A stretch of 64,000 nt of DNA from Meconema thalassinum (taxonomy: Eukaryota; Arthropoda; Insecta; Orthoptera; Tettigoniidae), in contig OX336396.1 in assembly GCA_946902985.2 (NCBI GenBank), forward strand, positions 237,600,297 through 237,664,296, written 5' to 3'. Shown in pieces: positions 40,807-51,107 of this stretch (position 1 is the stretch's first letter; the number at the start of each line of letters is the position of its first letter). The notes beneath the pieces are model-generated. The model ran no database searches, was not told where the DNA came from, and was given only the letters and a program-made list of their open reading frames with translations. The translations under genes and the position numbers were made by a program.

Positions 40807-41726
40807 AAGGAAAGTGACCAAAGTCGGACCCGAGTCCCAAAGTCGGACCCCTGCATTATTTTGTTTGGACAGTGCTGCCGCATGGTGGCACAATAATGAA
40901 TATGAAGATATGAAAGGAAATGTTATGTTGTGGAAGTGGCAGCACTGGACTGTGGGGAGTATCCCGTCAGTTCCGCCATTACTGGTTTTCATGCGAGTGG
41001 ATGTTTTTAAACGTGCTCATGGAATAGTGATTGTTTTATATTTCAAGGAGGGTAAGTCACATTGTGTTTACAGTACTGTCTTTAGTAAGCGATACTCTTG
41101 ATGAATGTTGTATTTGCTTGTCGAAATACCTATTCATTTTTTTTCACAGCCTCGAAAATATCAAGTACAAGATGTCCTAAGTAGGACCCCCGCGGCTTTC
41201 CTAAGTCGGACCTCTAAAAATCCTAATTCGGACCCCTAATAACCCTGAGTTGGACTCCTGAAATTCAATTTAAAATGTCTTGGTGTTTATTTAAGCCATT
41301 CAAAATATTGTTTCAGGTGACCCAAAAAATATCAGTCCTTGCGTGAGAAAATGGGAAACTCTCAAATTGGTCGGTTTCTGGATTTTGTTGTCATAACAAG
41401 TTATGTTCCTAACAAGACATTATATAATGTAAAAAAAAAGTATTTTCCCGTTCTTCATTACTTTTCTAGTGGTTTTATGTGATTTTACGTTCATTCTTAA
41501 GAGGGGTCTGACATTGGCATCCTTTTCCCCAGGCGTCATTTTTGTTACTTTTAATGAAAACATTCCATAGAAAAAACTGGGCTGTTATAAGTTAATCTGA
41601 ACCAGATACAATGTTATAAAAAATATCAAAGAACTCATCTAGCTAAAATTCAAATTAAAAAAGATGAAATTAATAACAATACAGGTAAAAAAACAAAATG
41701 GGGGTCCGATTTTGGTCACTTTCCTC
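40807..41726. mobile_element. TIR element with TA duplication and central iterons
   Basis: Ends TA|AAGGAAAGTGACCAAAGTCG and GATTTTGGTCACTTTCCTC|TA, inverted over ~24 bp with 'cggaccc' following. Centrally (41173-41260) four ~22-24-bp units repeat the terminal word: tcctaagtaggacccc, tcctaagtcggacctc, tcctaattcggacccc, ccctgagttggactcc. The frame 40814-41101 has no known domain. TA flanks suggest the Tc1/mariner group. Confidence 0.72.
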
Positions 41727-41856
41727 TATAATTTACACATGGTCAGTTAATAAAAGTTTCTTGTCTTTACATTGCTCTTCCGCTTAAAACAGATATCACA
41801 AAAGAAGTAAAAAGGACAATGTTGAATAGGCTTGACTCCATTGCTAAGTAATTAGC

Positions 41857-42115
41857 ATGATGACCACCTCGTGGTGTACTGGCTAGCGTTCTTGGCTGTT
41901 GTCCCGGAGATCCCAGCTCTACCAATTTTGCTTTTAAAATTCTGGTTGAGGGCTCCAACTGAGGAGAGGAGGGTTCGATTCCCACCTCAGCCTTCCTGGA
42001 AGTGGTTTATCGTAGTTTCCCTCACCTCTACCTCAGGTAATTACCGAGGTGACCATATCGACTTTTTCAGTGCTACACCATCGAACCTGGACTGGATAAA
42101 TAGACTGTACATAAG
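41857..42115 (+). repeat. tRNA-derived SINE (two-B-box type)
   Basis: Head 'gaccacctcgtggtgtactg' with A box 'tggctagcgttcttggctgt', then 'gagggttcgattcccacctc' and 'gtggtttatcgtagtttccc'. It resembles the family at 23916 and 49975. No target duplication found; it abuts a LINE tail. Confidence 0.65.
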
Positions 42116-42147
42116 GTTATAGGTCGATATCTGTGCTTGTATGTACT

Positions 42148-42997
42148 TATTATTATTATTATTCTTTCTTCTTGTTTCGAATAGGCCATCTAAGGACCAC
42201 GACGTTCAACTGTTACATTTGGAGTGGGCTTTGATGTTTGCCCAGTAGTTACGCATCTTCTGGCTGTGTTGTTCCCTCCTCTCCTGGGTCCAGAGGGCAC
42301 CTGTTTTCTTTCTTGGCGGTTTGTCCTGGAACCTCAATTGCTGAAGCATCTTCCTGAGAGATGTCCGGTCTTTTAAGACTCTTTCCGTCCCTCCAAGTTC
42401 TTGCAGATCTTTGCTCACTTCCCACAACCATGGTGACTTGGTCTTCCGCTTTTGCCAGTAACCGAGGAGCTGATTGGTCAACCTGGTAGGATGCATCCTG
42501 TAGACGTGTCCATAAAATGCTAGACGTCGTTTTCTAACAATATCCGTGATTCTTTCACAATACGTGTAGAGCTCTTGATTAGGCCGCCTTCTGTATTCAT
42601 TACCTTCCTTAACAGGTCCCAATATCTTCCTCATTATCTTTCTCTCCTCTACTTCGAGTTTGTCCGTGAGACCCTTCCGGTTGAATACTAGACATTCTGA
42701 TGCATATAAGGCTTCAGGACGTATAACTGTCTGGTAGTGTCTCATTTTAGTCTTTCGGGAGAGACACTTCTTATTATATGTGTTCTTGGTTAGTTGATAA
42801 GCCATTTCTAACTTGTTAACTCGAGTTGATAATGCCCTTACTTCCGAGAGATTCGGTTCAAGCCATTCTCCTAGGTACTTATATCTGTCAGTTTTCTTGA
42901 TCTCTCCCTGGTCCAAATGCAGTGTACAAGGAGATTCACTGATGTTTGTGATGTACTGTGTTTTTTCAAGTGACACATATAGTCCTACCTTAGCTGC

Positions 42998-42998
<1 letters not shown>
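42148..42998 (-). pseudogene. LINE RT C-terminal part, 256-codon frame
   Basis: The minus-strand frame 42976-42206 is open for 256 codons: TDRYKYLGEWLEPNLSEVRA (the Y-L-G box), MAYQLTKNTYNKKCLSRKTK, VIRPEALYASECLVFNRKGL, IMRKILGPVKEGNEYRRRPN, KRRLAFYGHVYRMHPTRLTN, and RMRNYW-like end. It is the domain after the RT catalytic box. The RT core and endonuclease are lost at the 5' end, which stops at a (TTA)n tract. The 3' end is marked by (AAT)n. It is the best-preserved member of the family also seen at 2170 and 21273. Confidence 0.88.
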
Positions 42999-43031
<33 letters not shown>

Positions 43032-43038
43032 TGTTATT

Positions 43039-43254
43039 GGGGAGCGTGATGGCGCAGTGGCTTAGCTTCTCGCCTTTCACCCGGACGGCCGGGGTTTGAA
43101 TCCCGGTGACAGCGGGGTGGAATTTTCACCTGGAAAATCACGTGGCGTCAGGAAGGGCATCCAGCCTTAAATCCCCGGCCAAAACCAAAATGAGCCTGGT
43201 TGGCTCCGGCGACCCCAATTAATTGGGAAAAGCCAAAGGGGAAGAAGAAGAATC
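43039..43254 (+). mobile_element. short tRNA-derived SINE, full length
   Basis: Head 'gggagcgtgatggcgcagtg', B box 'ggggtttgaatcccggtgac', body 'tcaggaagggcatccagcct', end (gaa)n. A perfect 13-bp duplication ATTATTTGTTATT lies at 43026-43038 and 43255-43267. It is the only copy of this family in the window. Confidence 0.92.
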
Positions 43255-43317
43255 ATTATTTGTTATTATTATTGTGTTTCTTGTGTAATGCCATACGCTA
43301 AATAAATAACCGAGATG

Positions 43318-43432
43318 GTTCCTAACTTAAGGGCACGGCCGCCTCCTTCCCAATCCTGATCTGAATTACAAATACACACAATAATACAGCCATCACAATA
43401 ACGCAGGTTACCAGACACATTTCCCATACACA
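43318..43432 (+). repeat. SINE 3'-part fragment
   Basis: 'gatggttcctaacttaaggg', 'cggccgcctccttcccaatc' and 'aatacagccatcacaataac' match 19038-19190 and, inverted, 46177-46297. It lies 88 bp beyond the donor of the GPCR exon, inside the intron. Confidence 0.55.
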
Positions 43433-43439
43433 CAACTAC

Positions 43440-43478
43440 TTTGGACTGTCTTTAAAACTTTGGACTGTCTTTAAACAT
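43440..43478 (+). repeat. tandem duplicate of 19 bp
   Basis: 'tttggactgtctttaaa' occurs twice in direct succession, about 40 bp from the GPCR splice donor. Confidence 0.85.
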
Positions 43479-43519
43479 GCAACCTTCAGTAATAATAACG
43501 TTTTACTGCTTCAACTTAC

Positions 43520-43764
43520 CTATTGGATAGAAGACGACATCAATGGGTACGCCACCTCTTTTGACTTCACCATTTTCACATAGTACTGGAACGGTAGCTG
43601 CAACGTTGGTACGTCGATTGAGCTGTGTATCGAGACAATACTCGTTTGGAAGGAACCGACTATTTTCTTCGATCTCCAGAACCATAGAACCATTGGCCAG
43701 TTTCCTTGCAGTATTCATAGTGCCATTGTAGAACAGTACAAACTCGTCCTCGTCCAAGGCGATC
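43520..43764 (-). CDS. Methuselah-like GPCR exon: end of ectodomain
   Basis: A 245-bp internal exon flanked on the minus strand by ttcttgtgctcgcag| and |gtaagttgaag. It reads IALDEDEFVLFYNGTMNTAR, then KLANGSMVLEIEENSRFLPN, EYCLDTQLNRR, VPVLCENGEVKRGGVPIDVV and FYPI. Two N-glycosylation sites (NGT, NGS) and the two cysteines in EYCLD and VLCEN fit the C-terminal part of the Methuselah extracellular domain, which precedes TM1. It ends with one base (phase 1), giving Gly at the join with 20476-20664. No stops. Upstream exons (signal peptide, rest of ectodomain) were not found up to 64000. The Met inside is not a start. Confidence 0.82.
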
Positions 43765-43807
43765 CTGCGAGCACAAGAACAACACAGTCAAGATGAGTAG
43801 CTTAAAC

Positions 43808-44306
43808 CAGGGGTTCTCAACCTGTGGTACGAGTACCTCTTAGGGGTACGCGGAACATTTCAGGGGGTACGCGCCAGGCCATCCTTCTACTCGATCCACA
43901 TGCGCAGTGAGCTTCGTGCTGTGACTACTGTGTGAGTTATTTACGGCGCGTGTATTTGAACTCCACAAAGAATTGCATCTTTTCTTTACCGAGCACAATT
44001 CTAATTTATCATCAGTACTCAATGACTTTGGTTGGCTTTTAAAATTGGCATATTTAAGTTATATTTTTGAAAAAGTTAACATTTGGAATAAGTGTATGGG
44101 AAAAGGAACTGAAAAATAACAACTATATTTTGTTTTATTAAAATATCTTTCCTTATAAAATTACAAAGGTTAAACCATACTAACTACAGTAAATCTTTTT
44201 CATTTTTAATAACCATTATTACTACCTAAGAAAGGTTAGTTGGGGGTGCGCAGGATGTTTAATTTTTAAAAGGGGTACGATGGTTCAAAAAGGTTGAGAA
44301 CCCCTG
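43808..44306 (-). mobile_element. hAT MITE (CAGGGGTTCTCAA ends)
   Basis: Ends CAGGGGTTCTCAACCTGTGG and AAGGTTGAGAACCCCTG, inverted. The perfect 8-bp duplication GCTTAAAC lies at 43800-43807 and 44307-44314. Length 499 bp, no transposase frame. It stands 43 bp upstream of the splice acceptor of the GPCR ectodomain exon. Strand is arbitrary. Confidence 0.93.
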
Positions 44307-44544
44307 GCTTAAACGGTTCCTAGCTTCAGTCGGGTGATGTCACGGCAGCTAAGAAGGGAGAATCGCGAAGGTCAGTCTCCCAATCCCTCAGAAGCTTTGC
44401 ACACTACAGTGAGGGAGACTCGTAGAGACCGTGTGGCGGTTGGGGGGGGGGCACTGTGTATTGCAGCGTGTCGAGCAAGGCATTGGTGCTAGCAGCAGCG
44501 TAGCGCCCTACTATTTTGACACATTTACAATTTTTAGCGTATTT

Positions 44545-44881
44545 GAAAATGAATGAAAATACACAGCCTGCTTCCAGTCGACCGACCGGGTCAGGGAATG
44601 GAATGAATCCTCCATCTAGCTGCGAGGATATGAACTGTGCCAGCTGACGAAGCCTGTCGCACTCCCCTGGGGCAATGATTAAATGAATGACAGATGAAAT
44701 GAAATGATAGTGGAGAGTGTTGCTGGAATGAAATTTGTGACAGGGAAAACTGGAGTACCCGGAGAAAAACCTGTCTGCCTCCACTTTGTCCAGCACAAAT
44801 CTCACATGGAGTGACCGGGATTTGAACCACGGACCCAGTGGTGAGAGGCCGGCGTGCTGCCGCCTAAGCCACGGAGTCTCA
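44545..44881 (-). mobile_element. SINE family 1 inside mariner copy 2
   Basis: Full-length, head at 44876 side. A 9-bp duplication AGCGTATTT lies at 44536-44544 and 44882-44890. The paralog at 6305 retains the empty site (tgacgtatttaataatcat). Confidence 0.93.
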
Positions 44882-45298
44882 AGCGTATTTAATAATCATA
44901 ATTAATTACATGAATTTCAGAGTAGTTGCTGGAAATGTTGTTCTTCTATTTATAAACACATGTTGCACAGACGTAGGAAGTTTTGGAACACGAGCTGTAA
45001 TTCATCCTCACTGATATTTCGTAGTAATGCAGTTATTTCGTTCTCAAGAGCCTCCCGAGTACGTGGATTGTTCCTGTAAACCTTTTGTTAGAGGTTCCCC
45101 CACAAACAAAAATCGCATGGCGCTGAAACTTGCGAACAAATTTACTGCAAACTTCTTCCTGAGAAGATAAGTTTCCACTAGGAAAATTTGATGTTTTGTT
45201 CTATACCTAACCATGTTCACGGGATACGAAATATGCTAAAGTATTTCACCACAAGTTTTAATTATCTCAACTAAGGTATCTTGTCATCTGCGTATGTA

Positions 45299-45602
45299 TT
45301 TTACCCTTTCACGAATTGATTGCCGGCGGTCGAGATGGGAACTATTCTCGATTTACTTTTGTCACACGCCACTCTGCTTCGTTGACAGGTACAGTTGCGC
45401 GAGTAGGATATGACTCAGCTATAGTAGCACGACGTTTATCTGCGCTTCTAAGACAGGTAGCGCACGCAATGCTGCTTGACTTATGTGCAACTTGCACTGT
45501 GTCACCACTGCGTCCTCCTCTTTACCCCGCGGGGCTCCTGCTACAATAATCAACAAATGGTGGCGCAGCCAGGCTCAGCGGCAATCAAACGTTAAACGGG
45601 TA
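45299..45602. mobile_element. 304-bp MITE with TA duplication
   Basis: Ends ttttaccctttcacgaattg with attgccgg, inverted to ggcaatcaaacgttaaacgg and gta. The empty paralogous site at 6711-6730 reads ctgcgtatgtaatcaatgct, so the insert is flanked by a TA duplicate. The open frame 45316-45549 inside it is not gene-like. Confidence 0.85.
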
Positions 45603-45805
45603 TAATCAATGCTATGATAGCACCCGGTGCTTCCTGACCCACTGTTGTAATCGGTACATGTCTATGTGACCTACCGCGGCACGGCCTCTGCAAAGCTCCG
45701 TTCTATAAGGAGGGCCCTCACTGTAAACTGGAAAACATCTGTGATGGTATTACATCCCCAAGTTCTTAATGAGCCACTTCTTAAGATGTTGTTGTTTCAG
45801 TTGAG

Positions 45806-46297
45806 GGGCTTGGTTATCGTGGTTATTTAGCCCAGTGTAACCGGGTGAGTTAGCCGTGGTCGTTACGGCATGACTAATGGCAGTCGCTCACATCCGGGAG
45901 GCGAGGAGGTTCGAATCCCCCCGCCGGCAACCTTGAAGATGGTCTTCTGTGGTTTCCCATCTTCCTTCCAGGCAAATGCCGGGGTTGGTCCCTAACTATA
46001 GGCCACAGCCGCTACCTTCCAACTCCTCGCCCTTCCCTTCCAACTTTCCTCCCCAACGGTACTTGTAGCTCACCCATTGGGTGTCCGTCTCGAAGCAGCT
46101 ACAAAACTGGCGAGCCGAACATGTCCTCGGACACTCCCGGCACTAAAAGCCATACGCTAAAAAAAAGCCCAGTGTACTTGGGCGTGTGTATAGAATTTGG
46201 CTTATAACCTGTGTTATAGTGATGGCTGTATTAGTGTGTGTATTTGTAATTCAGGTTAGAATTGGGAAGGTGGCGGCCGTGGCCTTAAGTTAGAAAC
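45806..46297. repeat. older SINE remnant hosting two later SINEs
   Basis: 'ttgaggggcttggttatcgt' (45811) and, after the SINE at 45840-46165, 'gtgtgtatagaatttggctt', 'aattcaggttagaattggga' and 'ggtggcggccgtggccttaa'. The same block order occurs at 49975-50890. It is cut again by the SINE at 46310. Confidence 0.7.
45840..46165 (+). mobile_element. tRNA-derived SINE, head H3 with tail II
   Basis: Head 'accgggtgagttagccgtgg', B box 'ggttcgaatccccccgccgg', tail 'acactcccggcactaaaagc' then (a)n. A perfect 11-bp duplication AGCCCAGTGTA lies at 45829-45839 and 46166-46176. Confidence 0.92.
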
Positions 46298-46309
46298 CAA
46301 TTCGAGTGA

Positions 46310-46805
46310 TGGTTGGTTGGTTCCTCAGTTTAGGGGCTGAGACAACGCAGTCATGTATCTCCGTGTACTTTGGGTGTGTGTAGAATCTGTCTGATAACCA
46401 GTGTTAATTATTGTGATGGCTGTATTAATGTGTGTTTTCTGTAATTCAGGTAAGGACTGCAGACGATCAATTTCAAGTAGTTCCTACTTTTGCAACCAAA
46501 TGCTACCGTCAACGACACCTAGCTGTGAACATGGCTACTAGATGTCACCGCAACTGGCACCTGGCGACGAACGTTGGAACTAATAGAGCGTTAATCAAAA
46601 ATAACCTACAAATTTAGCTTTACACAACTGTAGTAAACCTAATAAATCTATGACATTGTCCCGCCGGCTTTACTTCCCCTCGAAAGGAAGGCATACTGAG
46701 GGATTTTTAATGCTCTTAAAAATCCGACCACTTTGGCCGGGTTTGAACCTGCGATCTTGGGCATAGGAGCTCAGCATGCTACCAACTACGCCACCGAAGC
46801 CGCCT
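46310..46805 (-). mobile_element. tRNA-derived SINE, head H2 with tail I
   Basis: Minus strand: 'ggcggcttcggtggcgtagt', B box 'ggttcaaacccggccaaagt', body, and tail 'gcccctaaactgaggaacca' plus accaacc. A perfect 12-bp duplication CAATTCGAGTGA lies at 46298-46309 and 46806-46817. Confidence 0.92.
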
Positions 46806-46924
46806 CAATTCGAGTGAGAGTGGCAAAGATGTTTCTAGTTCTTCTGACATCATTTCTAGGAAGCTAAACATGAGTGTGTCTGAACTAGCAACTCCACTGT
46901 CAATTTCATCTGCATCTCGTATGT

Positions 46925-47705
46925 AAGGGGTGCCCAAACCTTATAAATTAAGGGCCACATTGCGGGCCAGTATCACTCCAGGAGGTTTGAGGGGTATGTA
47001 TTTTTTTTTAAATATAGGTGCAATATGGTGAGTTTTGTGGCTGTCAGAGATTAGTTTTCTTAGTATTGTTGCCATTTTCTATATTTATTTGTAGTGGATA
47101 AAGAAAATAAAGCACTAAAATTAAATTTAAATATTTTTAATAATTCCCTTTAAAATAGAAGTACGATGATATTCAAAACACTCATACAGCATGAATGACA
47201 AAGAGTGAGTATTTATGTTCATTTGACAAAATTGATAATCAAATTATGAAATAAAGTTCATGATAATTTAATTTGAGCCTCCGTGGCTTAGGCGGCAGCA
47301 CGCCGGCCTCTCACCGCTGGGTTCGTGGTTCAAATCCCGGTCACTCCATGTGAGATCTGTGCTGGACAAAACGGAGGCAGACAGGTTTTTCTCCAGGTAC
47401 TCCGGTTTTCCCTGTCATAATTTCATTCCAGCAACACTCTACACTATCATTTCATTTCATCTGTCATTCATTTAATCATTGCCCCAGGGGAGTGCGTCAG
47501 GCCTCGGCAGCCGGCACAGTCCATATCCTCGCCGCTAGATGGGGGCTTCATTCATTCCATTCCTGACCCGGTCGGAGACTGGAAGCAGGCTGTGGATTTT
47601 CATTTTCATAATTTAATTTAGTGCGACGACTGGAACTTGTTTCAAATTTTTGGTGACACGGCGCGGGCTGTATCTGATCCGCGGGCCGTAGGTTGGTCAG
47701 TCCAG
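46925..47705. mobile_element. hAT MITE split by a SINE
   Basis: Ends aaggggtgcccaaacctt and ggttggtcagtccag, inverted. The perfect 8-bp duplication TCGTATGT lies at 46917-46924 and 47706-47713. A family 1 SINE (47275-47607) is inside; net length about 436 bp. The first base is a rather than the usual c. Confidence 0.88.
47275..47607 (+). mobile_element. SINE family 1, full length
   Basis: Head 'gagcctccgtggcttaggcg' to 'ggattttcattttc'. A perfect 12-bp duplication ATAATTTAATTT lies at 47263-47274 and 47608-47619. Confidence 0.93.
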
Positions 47706-47738
47706 TCGTATGTGAATGTTTCATGTATCGTCAGTACT

Positions 47739-49866
47739 ACAGTAAAACTTGCTCAAAACGGAATCGCAAGGGTCCGAGTCTTTTTTTTTTTCGAATTAGA
47801 CAAGTTTCCGGATTGAACAAAATTATGCACAAAAAGATGAAAAAATTACTTACCTCTGATTCATTAGTTTAGTTTTGGTCATGGAATATCTCAGTAACAA
47901 CAAGTAGTTCCGTGAAGAACTATACAGCCTATTTTCATATATCGTACTCATGTTAATTGCCTCTATCTACATACAAAATTTCAGTTTGAAGGTTGTGATA
48001 GATTCGTAGATGTTGAGAACCGTCTAACTATTTCAGATGGTCGCCAGGTTCGATTTTGATTTATGTACTATTACATGAAGATTATTGTGCACGTGTGGTA
48101 TTCAAACTTCAATCGCATGATTAGAACACAAGAAGTAAAAACCAGATTTTAAAATTTCGCACAGCTGCCATCTTGTGGTTATGAAAACAATAATTGAAAT
48201 AAATTAAATGCCAGTGGATTAAAATTTGTATAAGCATTTAACGTGCAAAGTTTCACTGCACTCGGATGGTTAAATCGTGAGAAACGTCCATTAAATATTT
48301 ATAATTCGCGTCGCCACCATGTTGGAGTTGTGCTCACCAGGTACTGAAAGTCCTATAGGTGAACGTATGTTCATACCTTCTATGAACATAACAAAGTTCA
48401 GTTCGATTGCTGTAAAAGATTCACAGATATTGAGAACTGTCTAAATATTTCGGATGCTTGCCATTTTGGATTTATATATGTATATATAGGCCATAGAGTT
48501 ATGTATCATTAAAGCAAAATTATTGCGTATCTTCATTATTCAAACTTTCACTTCGATTGCATGATTTCGACACAAGAAATAAAAACTTAATTTTAAAATT
48601 TCGTACAGCCGCCATCTTGAGGTTATGTAAACAATTCAACTAAATTAGATGCCAGTGCATTACAATATGTATAATCAATTACTGTACCACATTTCACTGC
48701 GCTCAGAGAGTTAAATCTCAACTTCGCTTGGCCGCCATGTTTGTTTTGTACTTTACAGGTTTATGAAAGTTACATAGATTAACTTATAGCAGTGCCCTTT
48801 ATCACCGTACAAAATTTCAGGGTGATATCTCTAAAGGTTTCGGAGATATAGAATGCCAGTGAAATATTTAGCACAGACGCCATTTTGAGGTTATGTAAAC
48901 AATTGAACTAACTTAGACGCCAGTGCATTACAATGTGTATAAACATTTGCTGTACCAAGTTTCATTACGTTTGGATGGTTAAATCGCGAGAAAAGTCTAT
49001 TTAAAAGTCTCAAATTCGCTTGACCGCCATGTTGGTTTTGTAGTTACCAGTTTTTGAAAGTCTCATCGGTGAACTTCTAGTAGTGTCCTTTATCACCCTA
49101 CACAATTTCAGGATGATATCGGTAATAGTTTCGGAGATACTGAATGCTGGTGAAATAATTTGCACAGCCGCCATGTTGGATTGGTGAGAGACAATACAAT
49201 TTTAAGGGCACGGTCGGGGTCGGACAGAATGGTGCTATGATCTTTCCGAGTTTCATTGAAATAGCTCCAGCCGTTTAGAAGTTATTAGGGGGACACACAC
49301 ACACACGGTCAAAACGTGATCTCATAAGCCTATTTTTTTTCATAAAATGAAAATAGGCTAAAAATGTATTGATGTAATTTTTTTATTACTCATGTCATCG
49401 TGCTGTCTTCACAGCTGTCACAAATTTACTGACAGGACACAAAGTTACTAAACTGTTTACATTAGAATTGGGCTCAAGGTGAACATAGAGATGAGGATCT
49501 CTATGAACCATAGCATGAGTCAGGCAATTAGTGGAGATTTAAATCCCATTCTTTGAGAAATTTGGGAAACTCTGACCTCATTAGAGCAGCGTGATACGGT
49601 ACGTAAACACCTGGTGAAATATTTATGTAGCAATTTTACTGCAGTGCCGGATATACTTTACACAGCTAAAAGCACCAGTTCCGCATTTTACAGTAAGGTT
49701 TGAACAATAATAAATTTATAATTTATTTCCGTTTCAGCGTTGAACAGATTCCACTTTATACAACTTAAATAATGTGCAAGCTATGAAGTGCTCTTTGACC
49801 ATATCTTTTGTTCTCATTGGACAAGTTTCCGCTTTATAGATGTTCCGCTTTGAGCAAGTTTTACTG
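47739..49866. mobile_element. Tigger/pogo-like non-autonomous element split by A3
   Basis: Left CAGTAAAACTTGCTCAAAAC and right GAGCAAGTTTTACTG are inverted, with 'gacaagtttccg' repeated just inside. It is preceded by TA; the right flank is tg, so the duplication has decayed. The host without A3 (47901-49360) is about 660 bp and non-coding. Confidence 0.7.
47901..49360 (+). mobile_element. Helentron-like modular element A3
   Basis: 5' caagtagttccgtgaagaac, then agcctattttcat; 3' ctcataagcctatttttttt, cataaaatgaaaataggcta. The CAT of YY1/Pho-like motifs falls at about 48170, 48319, 48463, 48614, 48737, 48882, 49029 and 49173, mostly 144-151 bp apart (one gap of 123). One extra module relative to A1. 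Inserted in a Tigger-like element. Confidence 0.78.
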
Positions 49867-50087
49867 TGGTACTAACTGCTGTCTGGCTGTCAACTGATGT
49901 GATGTAGTTGGCGCGGTCACAATCCTTGCAGAATTCATGAGCTGAGATCCATACAGGGCCCCAGGGTTTCTATTGAGGGGCTTGGACATTGTGGTCATTT
50001 AGTCCCGTGAAGTTGGGGAATGTGGAGAATTTGTCTGATAACCTGTGTTATTGTGGTGGTGGTAGTAGTAGTAGAAGTACAGGGTCA

Positions 50088-50757
50088 TTATCTATGTGCG
50101 CCCCGATAAGCACGGCAAGCTAAGCCGGCTTTGACTGGCGCAGACCGCGGGCGCGCGTACGCGGTTCAACCGGCGGTTGGCGCGCTCCTCTGACTCATAT
50201 CGTTAGTTCACACGTGTTTTGTCATTCATATGAACGTGTCTCTACAAAGATTAGACGTTAGTGTTGCACGTTTAGTGAGTTTTGTGATTACTGTGATTGT
50301 TGGTCATGCCTAGACACCAATTCACATTGTGCGAACGTGTGTACATCCATAATTCGTATATGAAAAGCAGAAAGTCTTGTTCTGAAACAAAAAGAAAATT
50401 TCGAATCAAGTTTCCAGGAAGACCTGTGCCTAATGCTAGTACAATTAGGAGGCTCGCTAAACGATTCAAGGAAACAGGCTCCGTAAATAATTATAATAAA
50501 AAGTTAACAGACAACGTTGTGTTCTTATAGAACAAAAATTAGATGAGATTGTTGTCCATTCTTTCAACAGAAGATGGCAGGTGTGTGTTACAAGAGAGGG
50601 AGGACATTTTCAGCATTGGCTATGAGCACTGTAAGTACACATTATTGAACATGTTTGGTAAAAGTGCACGACAACCGCCGGCTGAACCGTGTACGCACGA
50701 TCTGCGCCAGTCAAAGCCGGCTTAGCTTGCCGTGTTTATCGGGGCGCACATAGATAA
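50088..50757 (+). mobile_element. DNA transposon with ~90-bp TIRs
   Basis: Left arm 50088-50179 (ttatctatgtgcgccccgat ... caaccggcggttg) and right arm 50672-50757 (caaccgccggctgaaccg ... gggcgcacatagataa) are inverted with few differences; both include 'ctaagccggctttgactggc'. The 0.5-kb interior holds a transposase N-terminal relic. Exact terminal bases and duplication are unclear, because the flanks are (gta)n and (tag)n. Confidence 0.82.
50297..50530 (+). pseudogene. DUF4817-type helix-turn-helix, transposase N-terminus
   Basis: Reads FTLCERVYIHNSYMKSRKSC, then KRKFRIKFPGRPVPNAST and IRRLAKRFKETGSVNN. It fits the insect DUF4817 (HTH) domain found before mariner-like DDE transposases: E-R-(I/V)-x-I, F-x-x-(K/R)-F-x-x-R/G-x-P/V-P-(N/S)-x-x-T-I-x-R-L-x-x-(K/R)-F-x-x-T-G-S-V. 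About 78 codons then a stop; the catalytic domain is absent. Confidence 0.8.
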
Positions 50758-51107
50758 CTACTAGACTACTACTAGTAGTAGTAGTGTGTGTATCCTAATT
50801 CAGGTGACGATTGGGAAAAAGGCGGCAGTGGCCGTAAGTTAGGAACCATCCCCGCATCTGCCTGGAGTAGCAAGTGGAAAACCCACTGAAAGCCATTTCC
50901 AAAATGTCAGAGGTGGGAATCAACCCAATTTCTTCTCAGTTTCGTCTCACGAGGTTGAGTTTACCCCGTTTCAAGCTCTCACACCAGAACTAAACATTCT
51001 TAGCAGAACCTGGAATCGAACAAAGACCTCTAGTGCGACAGCCAAGAACACTAGCCGCTACACCACGAGGTGGTTAAATTTTATTTAATAATTAATAAAT
51101 GATTACA

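Larger units (their letters stand above)
20665..43519 (-). other. 22.9-kb intron of the Methuselah-like gene
   Basis: Bounded on the minus strand by the donor |gtaagttgaagc (just below 43520) and the acceptor ttttcag| (just above 20664). The phases agree (1 and 1), joining Ile-(G|GC)Gly-Leu at the boundary between ectodomain and TM1, where Methuselah proteins have F/Y-Y-P-(I/V)-G. The interior consists of LINE, SINE, Helitron and TIR elements on both strands; I found no coding exon between. Confidence 0.75.
44407..45723 (-). mobile_element. mariner-like element, copy 2, with two insertions
   Basis: TA|CAGTGAGGGAGACTCG and GGAGGGCCCTCACTG|TA. Colinear with 6185-6861 apart from a SINE (44545-44881) and a MITE (45299-45602). 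Minus-strand reading suggests a transposase C-terminal relic near 44920-45150 (tyr/asn-asn-pro-arg-thr-arg then an acidic-leucine helix), with no usable frame. Confidence 0.8.
49975..51072 (-). repeat. SINE of the 23916 family, split by a TIR element
   Basis: Minus strand: head 'ccacctcgtggtgtagcggc', B box region 'ttcgattccaggttctgcta', second block 'ggttgattcccacctctgac', then 'ggccactgccgcctttttcc', and after the insertion (50080-50758) 'aacacaggttatcagac' and 'caagcccctcaatag'. Target duplication not found. Confidence 0.65.
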
